Assembly (NCBI GenBank): GCA_036502005.1
Contig: DASXZH010000083.1
Location: 14,388-78,387 of the forward strand
Reading direction: 5' to 3'
Source of the DNA: DASXZH01 sp036502005
GTDB lineage: Bacteria > Armatimonadota > Fimbriimonadia > Fimbriimonadales > Fimbriimonadaceae
DNA: 64,000 nucleotides
Shown in pieces: positions 1 to 8,955 of this stretch (the first letter of the stretch is position 1; each line of letters opens with the position of its first letter). The position numbers and the translations under genes were made by a program. The notes below the pieces were generated by a model that searched no databases, was not told where the DNA came from, and saw nothing but the letters and a program-made list of their open reading frames with translations.

Positions 1-136
1 ACTCACCGGGGACATGCGGCAAGATCTCCGCATGAAAGATGAAAACGATGAGGACTGCGAGTCCGCGAATGCCATCCAATCCTGGAATAGTCGCACGCGT
101 TTTGTTTAATGTGCCGAAGAGGCTATCCTTTGCCAT
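1..136 (-). CDS. Acyltransferase family 3 (OafA/YrhL-like), 5' part only
   Basis: The gene starts at the ATG at 136-134 on the minus strand and runs off the left edge, so only about 45 codons are visible. They contain IPGLDGIRGLAVLIVFIFHA, the N-terminal signature of membrane acyltransferase-3 proteins: a conserved Arg in the first helix, followed by a hydrophobic segment ending in a His. Such proteins O-acylate cell-surface glycans or lipids in the inner membrane. The acyl donor and acceptor cannot be told from this fragment. It is divergent from the SNF2 helicase, with about 57 bp between the two starts. Confidence 0.75.
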   Translation of the reverse strand, partial: MAKDSLFGTLNKTRATIPGLDGIRGLAVLIVFIFHAEILPHVPGE

Positions 137-181
137 ACCAGGACTTCTTGCAATTTCCGTTCCACAACTTGCGTTTATGGA

Positions 182-187
182 TAAACT
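182..187 (+). promoter_or_regulatory. -10 element TAAACT, helicase gene
   Basis: TAAACT ends 6 bases before the ATG at 194, the spacing seen for many genes in this window. The 6-base gap is GAGGAG, so it could also serve as a Shine-Dalgarno site if transcription starts further upstream. Confidence 0.5.
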
Positions 188-193
188 GAGGAG

Positions 194-3100
194 ATGTCTG
201 CCCCAGCGGAGATGCTTCTCAATCTTCCGATCGATAAAGTTCTCATCGGTCGGCGGCTTAGCTTCGTTACCCTCACAAAAGGAGAAAAAATCGTCGCAAG
301 CGGCAAGGTTTTGGAAGCCAATGTTGACCAGCTTTCCATAACCGGCATTGTTCAAGGTACACAGTTTGCTCCCTATCGGCAAAACATTATCCTCACTGAT
401 GACAAAAAGGTCATCGGTATGACCTACTGCACATGCCCCGTCGGAAACGACTGCAAACACGTAGCGGCCGTTCTTCTGAAGCTTGCAGCAGATAAAGCAG
501 AGATCGAGCGAAGGTGCAAAGAGCAGGAGGAAATGGCAAGCGCCTACACCCCCGGTTACGACGTGACCATGTGGGTGACGGCCGTGATGGACGCGGCTGG
601 ACCGCTGCCCAATGACTACCCTTCGAATACAGAGCAGCGTGCTCGTTACATTCTAACGTTGAGAGACGGGGACGTCATCCTCAAGTTGGTCACGGTTAGG
701 ATTCTTAAAAATGGCCGTTTTGGCGACCAGCAGCTCTTTAAAATGCCTTGGATGGAAGGCAGCTTTCCTCGCTCAGTTTTAGAAGTTGACCGTCCGCTGC
801 TTCAAACCATCCACCGTGTTTGCCATCGGGACTATAAGAGCTTCGGCACACCCCAATATCAGATCTCGGGTCTCCAAGGAGCGTATTTGCTCAGGCGGCT
901 GATTGATACGGGAAGGCTTCACTGGATGGATCACGACGAGCCGCTCCAACTCGGTCCCAGTCGCGAAATGAGGCCGGTTTGGCTGGATGAGGATGGCACG
1001 CAGAGGCTTCAAATAGAAGTGGAAGGGGGCGGGGCGATTCTTCCTTTGTCGCCCCTTTGGTTTGTGGATCTAGAGCAAAACCTCATCGGCGAAACGGTGA
1101 GCGCTATCCCCCAAAGCGTCGCTTTGGCGATGTTGAAGGCTCCCGCCATTGCCCCGCAAGATGCAAACTACGTGCATCAGCGCCTGCGTGAGGCACTGCC
1201 TGATTTCCCGGAAGCTGTGCCTCGGGATCATGAGCCGCCCGAAGTTCGGGTGGTGGCTCCAGTTCCAAGCCTGCACCTATTCAATGTGGAGGGTGAGAGG
1301 CTTACGGCAAGCTACAACAGGCGCAAAGCGACTATCACGGCCGCTAGGCTCAGCTTCGTTTATGAGAACATGCAAGTGCGGAGCACTAGCGCGCAGAAAG
1401 AGCTAAAGCTTAAGAAGGGCGAAAAGGTCATCGTCTATCGCCGAAACTCAAGCTTAGAAGGGCAGTTCGAGCGGCGTTTGACTAGCTTCGGCTGGAGCCA
1501 ATTCCACTACCGCGTCGATTTGCCGAGCGGACACGGCAACGATTTTGTGCTTGATCCTGAAAAGTCTAAAGCTAGCGATCCGGTCATCGAGTTCGTTTTT
1601 AAGGGGGCGGAGGAGCTAAAGCGCGAAGGCTGGAAAGTCAAGATCGACCCGGATGTTGCTAGCGAGGTCTTACCCGAGCCGGTCTGGGAGCTTTCGCTGG
1701 ATGAAGCGAGCGGAATCGACTGGTTCAGCATCCAACTAGGGGCCAAGGTTGGCACTGAGCAAATCGATTTAGCGCCCGTTCTGGCGCGGATCGTGGCCAA
1801 CATGCGGTCCTACGGCAAATCGCCTCTCAGCGCGCTCGATAAGGCCGGAGAAACGATTATGGTGCGGATGGAGGATGGCCGCATTCTGCCCCTGCCGGTT
1901 GACCGGGTAAAGCCTTTGCTGAGCGCCCTCATGCAGCTTTACGGCGACCCTTCCGAATGGGGCGAGTTGAAGAAGCTGCCTAAATGGCGACTCCTGGATT
2001 TCCAACTGATCGAGGAATCGACCAAAGGTTTATCGTGGTCCGGCAGCGCCAAATTAAAGTCGATTGCAGCCCAGCTTGCGACCTTTGAAAAGATCGGTTC
2101 TGCAACCGAACCGCCTTCGTTTAGCGGCACTTTACGTGATTACCAAAAGAGCGGCGTGGCTTGGCTCCAATTCCTCTCCGAGTTTGGCTTTGGTGGGATT
2201 TTGGCGGATGACATGGGCCTCGGCAAAACCATCCAGACCCTGGCCCATCTTCTTTGGGAAAAAGAGAAGGGCCGGGCAGAGTTGCCATCCCTGCTTATCG
2301 CCCCAACCAGCACTTTGCCGAACTGGACTTCCGAGGTTGCCAAGTTCGCACCGGGCCTAAAAGTTTGCCTCTTACACGGATCAGACCGGAAGAAAAGACT
2401 CAAGGAGATCGATTCCAGCGCTCTGGTTATCACCACCTATAGCCTCCTCGCGCGGGACAAAGAAGAACTTTTGAAGCACAACTTTCATCTGCTCGTTTTG
2501 GATGAGGCCCAGAACGTGAAGAACCCTAAGGTGGCGGCCGCGTATGTTTCGCGACAGATCCACGCGAACCAGAAGTTCTGCCTAAGCGGTACGCCGATTG
2601 AGAACCACTTGGGCGAACTGTGGTCGCTGTTCGAGATCGTGATGCCTGGCATGCTGGGCAATGAAGATCAGTTTAAAAAGCGGTTCCGAGTGCCGATCGA
2701 GAAAATGAGCGATAAGAAAGCGCATGAGGAACTCTCGCGGCGTATTAAGCCGTTTCTGCTTCGGCGAACCAAGAGTCAGGTGGCTTCCGAGTTGCCGCCC
2801 AAGACCGAAATTGTTGAAACGGTGGAGTTCGATGCCGCCCAGCGCGACCTTTACGAAACGGTGCGCTCAGCCATGGATAAGCGCGTTCGCGACGCGCTTT
2901 CCACCCAAGGAATGTCTCGCAGCCATATCGTGATTTTGGACGCTCTATTGAAGCTGCGCCAAGTCTGCTGCGATCCCCGGCTGCTTAAAGTGGAGGCCGC
3001 GCGGGACTTGAAAGAGTCGGCCAAGCTGGAACGCTTGATGGAAATGATTCCGGAGATGATCGAGGAAGGCCGGCGAATCCTGCTCTTCTCTCAGTTCACT

Positions 3101-3520
3101 TCCATGCTGGACCTGATCGAGACTTCTTTGACCGAACGGGGATTGGAATACGTTAAGATCACTGGCGAAACGAAAGACCGGGCGACGCCTGTTAAACGCT
3201 TTCAAGCGCGCGAGATACCCCTCTTTTTGATCAGTTTGAAAGCGGGAGGAACGGGTTTGAACCTAACCGCCGCTGATACAGTGATCCATTACGACCCTTG
3301 GTGGAACCCTGCCGTCGAACGGCAGGCTACGGACCGCGCGCACCGTATCGGCCAGGATCAGCCGGTTTTTGTGTATAAGCTGATTTCTAAAGATACGGTT
3401 GAGGAAAAGATCGTGGAATTGCAGGCCCGCAAAGGCGCGCTCGCCGATGCACTCATGGACCCCGCGGCCCAGAAGCTGGATGTGACGAAAGAAGATTTAG
3501 AGTTTATCTTTGGGAGATAA
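194..3520 (+). CDS. SWIM zinc-finger SNF2-family helicase
   Basis: This 1108-aa protein has a SWIM zinc finger near residues 75-90 (CTCPVGNDCKH, pattern CxC...CxH), a long middle region, and a C-terminal SNF2 ATPase. Visible SNF2 motifs are ADDMGLGKT (Walker A, about residue 675), LDEAQN (motif II, about 770), LSGTPIENHLGELWSL (motif III), and QATDRAHRIGQ (motif VI, about 1050). Proteins of this architecture (HepA/RapA-like helicases with an SNF2-associated N-terminus) are ATP-driven DNA or nucleoprotein translocases; the target is not known here. The gene appears to stand alone, and no methylase, nuclease or other defence partner lies next to it. The start is supported by the upstream TAAACT/GAGGAG. 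Confidence 0.93.
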   Translation: MSAPAEMLLNLPIDKVLIGRRLSFVTLTKGEKIVASGKVLEANVDQLSITGIVQGTQFAPYRQNIILTDDKKVIGMTYCTCPVGNDCKHVAAVLLKLAADKAEIERRCKEQEEMASAYTPGYDVTMWVTAVMDAAGPLPNDYPSNTEQRARYILTLRDGDVILKLVTVRILKNGRFGDQQLFKMPWMEGSFPRSVLEVDRPLLQTIHRVCHRDYKSFGTPQYQISGLQGAYLLRRLIDTGRLHWMDHDEPLQLGPSREMRPVWLDEDGTQRLQIEVEGGGAILPLSPLWFVDLEQNLIGETVSAIPQSVALAMLKAPAIAPQDANYVHQRLREALPDFPEAVPRDHEPPEVRVVAPVPSLHLFNVEGERLTASYNRRKATITAARLSFVYENMQVRSTSAQKELKLKKGEKVIVYRRNSSLEGQFERRLTSFGWSQFHYRVDLPSGHGNDFVLDPEKSKASDPVIEFVFKGAEELKREGWKVKIDPDVASEVLPEPVWELSLDEASGIDWFSIQLGAKVGTEQIDLAPVLARIVANMRSYGKSPLSALDKAGETIMVRMEDGRILPLPVDRVKPLLSALMQLYGDPSEWGELKKLPKWRLLDFQLIEESTKGLSWSGSAKLKSIAAQLATFEKIGSATEPPSFSGTLRDYQKSGVAWLQFLSEFGFGGILADDMGLGKTIQTLAHLLWEKEKGRAELPSLLIAPTSTLPNWTSEVAKFAPGLKVCLLHGSDRKKRLKEIDSSALVITTYSLLARDKEELLKHNFHLLVLDEAQNVKNPKVAAAYVSRQIHANQKFCLSGTPIENHLGELWSLFEIVMPGMLGNEDQFKKRFRVPIEKMSDKKAHEELSRRIKPFLLRRTKSQVASELPPKTEIVETVEFDAAQRDLYETVRSAMDKRVRDALSTQGMSRSHIVILDALLKLRQVCCDPRLLKVEAARDLKESAKLERLMEMIPEMIEEGRRILLFSQFTSMLDLIETSLTERGLEYVKITGETKDRATPVKRFQAREIPLFLISLKAGGTGLNLTAADTVIHYDPWWNPAVERQATDRAHRIGQDQPVFVYKLISKDTVEEKIVELQARKGALADALMDPAAQKLDVTKEDLEFIFGR

Positions 3521-4184
3521 TCACCCCTGCGAGCGAAGCGAGCTGTGGATTGCGGGAGCTTGCTCCTGCTCAAATCAGGCAGCTTGCTGCCGCAAATTAG
3601 ATTAGGTCGGGTGGGAAGTAGCAAACTTTCCTTTTCGCGAACCTTCAGCTCGCCGGAAAAGGGAAGGGCGCCTGCGTACCCAGGGCTGCGCGGCTGGAGC
3701 CGCTTACCCTGCGCTATAACATTGCCGCGTTCTTCGAGGGCTAAGGATAGCTTCTGATATTTAGTTTTCAAGGTGCGGTCTGCTGAATTGTGGACACGAG
3801 ATGGAATTGGTTTTCGAACCTGTTGTGTCGATTTATGGTTGACAGATCGGGTTCAAATATCAATGGATTAATTTTTATTTATTAAGGGACCAGGTTTTGG
3901 TCGAAGCGCCCATTTTAGTTTTTTATCTTCCCTTAGCCAACTGCCGTACAGAACACGACGTAGCTGAGTCTTTTAATGGTTTTTTACTTTTCGCGAGGAT
4001 AGCGGTGTTACTCCGTGCGAAGGGGCGCCTCTGCCGGGCAATCGCATAGACTCCTGCGTAGACGACGATGTTGCGCCGGTTTTAAACGCCAGGCGGAGGT
4101 CCAGGGAATCCGCGCGCTCGTCAGATGCCATTGTTGCGGACCTTCAGCCAGTCCGCAACCACGATCACCAACGACACTCGTTAA
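3521..4184. other. Intergenic region with REP-like repeats, no gene seen
   Basis: These 664 bp hold a TT-loop palindrome repeat (3541-3591) and a segment around 3678-3725 that resembles the arms of the long inverted repeat at 28551-28889 (both contain a CCCAGG...GAGCCGCT...GGGCTATA-like series). The part from about 3760 to 4184 shows no coding signal or repeat that I recognise. Confidence 0.6.
3541..3591 (+). repeat. REP-like double palindrome with TT loops
   Basis: AGCTGTGGATTGCG is followed by the hairpins GGAGC-TT-GCTCC (3555-3566) and GGCAGC-TT-GCTGCC (3578-3591). The same layout recurs at 10715-10869 (inverted pair) and 42673-42725, with different but compensated stem bases. Confidence 0.75.
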
Positions 4185-4439
4185 TTACGCCGAACGCGGA
4201 TGTTCCTGAGCCTGCGGCATTTCAACGTCAATCGGATAGGTATCGACCAGGCTTTTGAACCTAGGCTGTGGCAAAGGCTGCCCGCGGTCGGCAAAACCTA
4301 GCAACATCCCTTCAATCGCCTCTTTTGCCATAGCTTTTGCTTCTTCAAGAGTGCTGCCGTAAGTAAAGCAACCGGGAATATCAGGGACGCTAACTTCCCA
4401 AGCTTCATCGGTGTGAACTATTAGAGCGTTGTATGTCAT
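4185..4439 (-). CDS. hicB: HicB-family antitoxin
   Basis: The 84-aa protein has the HicB/UPF0150 fold signature: MTYNALI, then WEVSVPDIPGCFTYG, then STLEEAKAMAKEAIEGML. HicB proteins neutralise HicA mRNA interferases by direct binding, and many autoregulate through a C-terminal DNA-binding domain. This one lacks an obvious C-terminal helix-turn-helix, so it is the short antitoxin form. Its ATG overlaps, as ATGA, the stop of a short upstream reading frame that looks like the residue of HicA. It therefore appears to be an antitoxin left without a working toxin. Confidence 0.85.
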   Translation of the reverse strand: MTYNALIVHTDEAWEVSVPDIPGCFTYGSTLEEAKAMAKEAIEGMLLGFADRGQPLPQPRFKSLVDTYPIDVEMPQAQEHPRSA

Positions 4440-4552
4440 AGTGCTTTGCCTAACTTCATTTTAAACCCGATTCCTTTAACAATGAGTGCAAGATGCCTTT
4501 CGGAAGTCCAACCATTCTCCTTTAACTTTTTCACGAGATCTTTGCCACTCAC
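4436..4552 (-). pseudogene. Degenerate HicA toxin remnant upstream of hicB
   Basis: A 38-codon frame from a GTG at 4552 reads SGKDLVKKLKENGWTSERH and then a short tail. The first part matches the start of HicA toxins (SGKELVKLLEKNGW...). The conserved GSHH segment with the catalytic His and the beta strands after it are absent. The stop codon overlaps the hicB start as ATGA, the usual coupling in hicAB operons. I infer an internal deletion; an unrelated short ORF remains possible. Confidence 0.45.
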
Positions 4553-4611
4553 CGCAATAAGTATGTCTTGCCACCGATAAAAACTAACGATTCCTTAACC
4601 ACGTCGTATTT

Positions 4612-4617
4612 CATAAT
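4612..4617 (+). promoter_or_regulatory. -10 element CATAAT, J-domain/WD40 gene
   Basis: CATAAT lies 6 bases before the TTG at 4624. This spacing supports the rare TTG start and a leaderless transcript. Confidence 0.5.
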
Positions 4618-4623
4618 AAGAAG

Positions 4624-5772
4624 TTGCCGAGCCTATACCAAGTTTTAGGTGTTGATAGATCTGCGAAAGCCGAGTCGTTACGAAGGCAGTATCGCAAGCT
4701 AGCTCAAAAACACCACCCGGACGTCAACCCTGATCCCAAGAGCCATGACCTGATGGCGAAGATCAACGAGGCGTTTGAAGTTCTGATCGACCCTATGCGT
4801 CGATCGGAATACGATGCCATGCTCGATGGGGGCTTTGGCGAAGCGGTAAAGGTAGCCGAGCCGAAGAAGCCGGTTCAAGTAAGGCTATTCCGAAGACTCC
4901 GCGCCCACAGAACCCCCGTTTACGCCCTGAGTTTCGATCCCGAAACGAGCGACCTCGTCACCGGCTCGTTCGATAACGAAATCGTTTGGTGGGATGGCGG
5001 CACGTTCCAAGCCAAAAGAAAGAAGAAGCTGGAAACCGGCGTTCTTTCCACCATGAGAGCCTTTACGGGCGACCGCCTGGTTGCGGCGGGCTCGGCGGAA
5101 ACCCTCGTTTCTATGTGGGATCTGCGTAGCGGCGAGGTGCATTCCTGGCAGAGCAGCAGCGATGAATGGGTTTCTTGCATCGCAATTTCGTGCGATGGAA
5201 ACAACATCGCGGCGGGTTCAATTCACCGGTCATTGGTTGTTTCCGATACGCGAAACGGCAAAAAGGTTTTCACTCGCAAAGACCACGAGCAGTCGGTAAC
5301 CGCCGTTGCCTGGGCGAGCGATGGCAAGGTTGTCGCTACCGGCTCCGCCGACAACACCGTGAAGCTTTGGAACGCGGGCACGGGCGCGCTTGTGCACACG
5401 TTCAAGGCAGTGCGGTCTTCAGTTACCGCGCTCGCCTTTAGCCCGGACAATCGGTTCCTGGCGGTTGCCGCGGTTGATCTTTCGATCAGGGTTTTCAGCC
5501 TGAATGATGGCACTCTTCAGAAGATGATGTTCGGACACGAGAAACCGATCGAGGCTTTGGCTTTCCACCCGAATGGCTGGCTATTTGCCAGTGCAGGCCG
5601 CGATGGTGCGGTCAAACTCTGGAACGCGGACAAGGGCCTCGGCCAGCTTCATATCGAAGCGAGCGCCATGCCGATTTTGGCGTTAGCGTTTAGCCCTGAT
5701 GGTGAATACCTGGCGGCCGGGGGCTTGGATAAGCAGGTCCGTCTTTGGGAAGTTAAGACGAAGGCTGAATAG
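4624..5772 (+). CDS. J-domain protein fused to a seven-bladed WD40 propeller
   Basis: Residues 1-70 form a J domain (LYQVLGVDRSAKAESLRRQY) with the Hsp70-stimulating HPD motif at 31-33. Residues about 87-382 contain seven WD40 repeats with typical GH/SD...LW endings, for example TGSADNTVKLWNAGTG and AGRDGAVKLWNADKG, enough for one closed propeller. No signal peptide or membrane segment is present. The J domain should recruit DnaK while the propeller selects a client or scaffold; the client is unknown. The start is TTG, chosen because the J domain begins immediately after it and a -10 hexamer lies 6 bases upstream. Confidence 0.88.
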   Translation: MPSLYQVLGVDRSAKAESLRRQYRKLAQKHHPDVNPDPKSHDLMAKINEAFEVLIDPMRRSEYDAMLDGGFGEAVKVAEPKKPVQVRLFRRLRAHRTPVYALSFDPETSDLVTGSFDNEIVWWDGGTFQAKRKKKLETGVLSTMRAFTGDRLVAAGSAETLVSMWDLRSGEVHSWQSSSDEWVSCIAISCDGNNIAAGSIHRSLVVSDTRNGKKVFTRKDHEQSVTAVAWASDGKVVATGSADNTVKLWNAGTGALVHTFKAVRSSVTALAFSPDNRFLAVAAVDLSIRVFSLNDGTLQKMMFGHEKPIEALAFHPNGWLFASAGRDGAVKLWNADKGLGQLHIEASAMPILALAFSPDGEYLAAGGLDKQVRLWEVKTKAE

Positions 5773-5805
5773 TCGAAAGTCGAAAGTCGAAGGTCGAAAG
5801 CCGGA
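5771..5805 (+). repeat. Heptanucleotide array, AGTCGAA type, 5 units
   Basis: Three AGTCGAA units, one GGTCGAA and one AGCCGGA follow each other without gaps. The array starts at the stop codon of the upstream gene. Confidence 0.85.
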
Positions 5806-5818
5806 GCGTATAAAGAGC

Positions 5819-6805
5819 ATGTTCTGGTCGATAGCTGTTTTATTGGCAATAGGAAAGCAGACGCCTTTGGTGGCTTTCGCAGCCAGATTCTATGCTCAGT
5901 CGTTTCACCAAAGGAGTTATCAACAGATTTATCTTTCTGACCTTCACGGAAAAAACCGCAGGCAACTCACATTCGACAGATCGGATAAATCCGACGTGAG
6001 ATGGGTTGGGAAAGGAAAACTGGCCTGGCTTCAAACGGTCCCGGCCCAGAAGAATCTAGGATCGCTCGTTGAATATGATCTTGCAAAGGGAGCGACCCGC
6101 GTGGTTTCAACGGGGTTCATTTATGCCGACGAAGACTGGCACGAGACCACCCAATATAGCCGAGGGCAGGCAGTTTATGTGCAAGTTCCAAAACCCACAA
6201 TCTGCGAACCTCCTTCGACTGACCCGTCAGCAAAAATCTTAGCTGTAACAAATGGCTGTCTAAAGGCTGTGCCTCAGCTTCCCAAACCGGCAAACCCTTG
6301 GAGTGGCACCTGTGACGGCGCAGAACTGTTTAAGGGGGCGGGACTGAATGTTGGGTACAGGGATTTAGACGGAACTCAAGAGACACTGCAGGAGAGATCC
6401 GGAGGGACTTGCGGCGGAAACGCATTTGAGCTTAGTTACGGTGGCAGTTGGCACACATTCCGGATTCCGGGCCCTGATCTGATTTGGCGCTCCAAAACGA
6501 GTGCTGATACTTGCTGGGTTCGTACTGCAGCCTTTGCTTCTTCTGCTGGTTCAGACATCTGGATTTACGCGTTAAACCTACGAACGGGAGAGGCAAAACT
6601 GATAGCGGACGATGTGTTGGATGTGGATTTTGAGGCAGACCAGCCCTACTGGGCGGCCTCAAGCAACAATAAAGGGACTGCTCAAATCGGCAACCACCGC
6701 GTTTGGGCTCGTGATCTCTGGGTGGGCGATGCCCGTACCGGACGTCAGTGGCGCATAGCGCAAGGAGCCGTGTATGGTGAATCGGCCCGCATCCAACCCG
6801 AGTAA
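5819..6805 (+). CDS. WD40-like (PD40/TolB-type) beta-propeller protein, secreted
   Basis: From the ATG at 5819 the 328-aa product begins with a hydrophobic stretch (WSIAVLLAIGKQTPLVAF) that can act as an uncleaved or cleaved signal. It then shows a PD40-type strand, QQIYLSDLHGKNRRQLTFDR, as in TolB and DPP-type propellers, and later IWIYALNLRTGEAKLI. The reading frame is open further upstream, but that part runs through the heptamer array and the end of the WD40 gene, so I reject the longer start. It probably reads out as a periplasmic or surface propeller. No ligand is evident. Confidence 0.6.
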   Translation: MFWSIAVLLAIGKQTPLVAFAARFYAQSFHQRSYQQIYLSDLHGKNRRQLTFDRSDKSDVRWVGKGKLAWLQTVPAQKNLGSLVEYDLAKGATRVVSTGFIYADEDWHETTQYSRGQAVYVQVPKPTICEPPSTDPSAKILAVTNGCLKAVPQLPKPANPWSGTCDGAELFKGAGLNVGYRDLDGTQETLQERSGGTCGGNAFELSYGGSWHTFRIPGPDLIWRSKTSADTCWVRTAAFASSAGSDIWIYALNLRTGEAKLIADDVLDVDFEADQPYWAASSNNKGTAQIGNHRVWARDLWVGDARTGRQWRIAQGAVYGESARIQPE

Positions 6806-6810
6806 GAGAT

Positions 6811-7683
6811 ATGGTCGAACAGCAAGCGCAGCCTTTGGATTTCTTCATTCAGGAGTTTCTGGATAGCCTGCGCGCGCGCCGATCCGAACACACGGTCAGG
6901 TCCTACGGTGTCGACCTCTCGCAGCTCTCGATTCACCTTAACGGCCGGTTTGAGCTCACAACGGAGGGGATACGGGGCTATTTGCGCAAATACGGCTCTA
7001 GCCCTGTCACGCGGGCGCGGAAGCTTTCGGCAGTGCGCAGCTTTGTCAAATATCTAAAGCTCACGGAACGCATCACCATCGACCCTACGGAGCCCCTAGA
7101 AGCACCGATCCAACGCAAGCGGCTCCCAAAGGCATTAAGCCAGCTTCAGGCAGGAGATTTGCTGGACCAGGGCAGCGGTGGAAGAACGCCTTTACGAGAC
7201 CAAGCGATGCTGGAACTGATGTACGCCGCCGGACTTCGGGCAGCGGAGACGGTGGGGGTTAACCTTCACGAGATCAACTTTAAGGATCGTTCGCTGATTG
7301 TAAAGGGAAAGGGCAACAAGCAGCGAATGACCCTATTTGGGCAAGCCTGCGAAGAAGCTCTTCAGGCTTACTTGAAAGGCGAACGCATGCACCCTCCGGT
7401 GGGCGATCCGCTGTTTACCAATCCCAACGGGGGACGATTAACGACAAGAACCGTGCAGAACGTGATCAAGCGTTGGGCGCTTCGGGCAGGTTTGCCGCCG
7501 GAAGTTTCGCCGCACACGTTGCGGCACAGCTTTGCAACGCATCTGTTGGATGGCGGAGCCGATTTGAAGTCGGTTCAGCAGTTGCTGGGCCACGAAAGCC
7601 TAGCAACCACCCAGGTTTATACGCATTTGAGTATAGAGAGGCTAAAGAAGACGGTTGAGGATGCCCACCCTCATTCGAAATAA
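6811..7683 (+). CDS. Tyrosine recombinase XerC/XerD family
   Basis: The 290-aa protein has an N-terminal SAM-like core-binding domain (DFFIQEFLDSLRARRSEHTVRSY) and a C-terminal catalytic domain. All active-site residues are visible: Arg in GLRAAE (about residue 143), Lys in VKGKGNKQR, His-x-x-Arg in HTLRHSFATHLL (about 234-237), His in LLGHES, and the Tyr nucleophile in TTQVYTH (about 270). Length and motifs fit the chromosome-dimer-resolving XerC/D group rather than a phage integrase. No dif site was recognised nearby. It begins 5 bp after the preceding gene and is probably cotranscribed. Confidence 0.9.
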   Translation: MVEQQAQPLDFFIQEFLDSLRARRSEHTVRSYGVDLSQLSIHLNGRFELTTEGIRGYLRKYGSSPVTRARKLSAVRSFVKYLKLTERITIDPTEPLEAPIQRKRLPKALSQLQAGDLLDQGSGGRTPLRDQAMLELMYAAGLRAAETVGVNLHEINFKDRSLIVKGKGNKQRMTLFGQACEEALQAYLKGERMHPPVGDPLFTNPNGGRLTTRTVQNVIKRWALRAGLPPEVSPHTLRHSFATHLLDGGADLKSVQQLLGHESLATTQVYTHLSIERLKKTVEDAHPHSK

Positions 7684-7691
7684 GTAAGGCT

Positions 7692-7768
7692 TGTCGAATG
7701 TCGAAAGTCGAATGTCGAAAGCCGGATGGCGAATGTCGAAGGTCGAATGTCGAAGGCCGGATGATGAA
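7692..7768 (+). repeat. Heptanucleotide array, NGTCGAA type, 11 units
   Basis: Eleven consecutive 7-mers fill the 77 bp exactly. Most are TGTCGAA, AGTCGAA or GGTCGAA, with AGCCGGA, GGCCGGA, TGGCGAA and TGATGAA as variants. It follows the xer gene, and the unit type matches the array at 5771. Confidence 0.9.
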
Positions 7769-7902
7769 GAAAGTGATTGTGGCCCCCCTACTTGGGCAGC
7801 GGACTGCATGTGAAATGGTTGCACCACCTCCGGCGAGGTTTGTCCGATGCTCGTGACTGTCTTTAGCAGAAAACGCAGGATCGGAAACCTTGGGGCAAAT
7901 AG

Positions 7903-7908
7903 CATAAT
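7903..7908 (+). promoter_or_regulatory. -10 element CATAAT, ankyrin gene
   Basis: CATAAT is followed by 6 bases and then the ATG at 7915, indicating a leaderless start. Confidence 0.5.
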
Positions 7909-7914
7909 GGAGCT

Positions 7915-8955
7915 ATGGTTGCGGCTCACGATTCCAATAAACAATGGCCGGTGCGGCCCGCTAAGCTGCTCCAAATCTTAATAGTGGCCCTAGTTGCTTG
8001 TTCTTACAAGAATTCGGGCTCATCAAATTATCTAGAGTTCGGTCCCGAGACTTCGATTTCAGATATTGAAGACCAAATTCGATCAGGAGCCGATCCAAAC
8101 AAATTGCCCCCTAACGGACACCCGCCGCTCTTGCTAGCTGTGGCGTCCAAGCAACTTGATCTAGTGGGTGTCCTTATCACAGCGGGCGCCAAGGTTGATG
8201 TTATGGACTCTTACGGTAGAACTCCGCTCATGCTGGCCGCCTTTAGCGGCCAACCAGGCATTGCCGAAGTCCTCCTAGCTAATGGTGCCGCCGTAAATGC
8301 GACATACGGCAATTTTACGGCGCTCGGATACGCAATCTCCAAGTCCAACAGCGGACTTAATACTGAAGACAACTATTTAAAAACGGAACAGATTCTCATT
8401 TCTCGCGGGGCGGTATTCATGGCGATGAAATCAAAGGAAGGTCCGGCACGATTTTGGGGATTTGGCAGTCATTTCGAGCAGTCATTCTTAAGATATGCGC
8501 CTTCAGTTCTCGTCGCTGAAGCGATTAGCCAAGGAGCTAGCCCTGTGGCCGAGGTTAGCACGGCGAAGCACGACCCCGCCGGCTTCCCGCTGTACTGGGC
8601 GTCGACTTTCGACCGAACCCAAGAGACCAGAGTGCTGCTCGCGCACGGTGCGAACCCAAATCAGACTTCACTCGGCGGCAAATCCGCGCTTGCCGCGGGA
8701 GCCGTGAACGACTCCCTTGGCTCTGCCAAGCTTCTGCTTGCAGCGGGCGCTAAAGTTGATCTTGCCGATTCATACGGGAGGACTCCGCTTGTTTGGACAG
8801 CCGAATTGGAAACCTCGATTTGGAGCTTCTCTTTTTGGCCCATGGGGCGAATCCAAACTCGAAAGACAAAATGGGCCTCAGCGTACTGTGGAAAGTTCTG
8901 CATACGTTTGACGCACATGGCGCGAAAGATAGGCCGAAAGCTATACAGATATTGA
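7915..8955 (+). CDS. Ankyrin-repeat lipoprotein, frameshifted near the 3' end
   Basis: The product has a lipoprotein signal (LLQILIVALVACS, with the lipobox Cys) followed by ankyrin repeats such as HPPLLLAVASKQLDLVGVLI and YGRTPLMLAAFSGQPGIAEV. In the 346-aa frame the repeat pattern stops after GRTPLVWTAELE, near 8810. It resumes in another frame as LDLELLFLAHGANPNSKDKM and ends at 8981 with ILKEHGAKDQ. The two frames join cleanly if one base was lost between about 8800 and 8820. Either the gene is a recent pseudogene or the base was lost in sequencing. Ankyrin lipoproteins of this kind are protein-binding envelope proteins of unknown partner. Confidence 0.8.
   Translation: MVAAHDSNKQWPVRPAKLLQILIVALVACSYKNSGSSNYLEFGPETSISDIEDQIRSGADPNKLPPNGHPPLLLAVASKQLDLVGVLITAGAKVDVMDSYGRTPLMLAAFSGQPGIAEVLLANGAAVNATYGNFTALGYAISKSNSGLNTEDNYLKTEQILISRGAVFMAMKSKEGPARFWGFGSHFEQSFLRYAPSVLVAEAISQGASPVAEVSTAKHDPAGFPLYWASTFDRTQETRVLLAHGANPNQTSLGGKSALAAGAVNDSLGSAKLLLAAGAKVDLADSYGRTPLVWTAELETSIWSFSFWPMGRIQTRKTKWASAYCGKFCIRLTHMARKIGRKLYRY

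Noticed and set aside
194..3520. SNF2 helicase as part of a DISARM-like or other defence island
   Set aside because: No methylase, nuclease, PLD or DUF1998-type neighbour is present within reach.
5699..5818. N-terminal extension of the WD40-like gene
   Set aside because: It passes through the end of the previous gene and a heptamer array.
7692..7768. Possible CRISPR array
   Set aside because: Units are 7 bp without spacers, and no cas gene is present.
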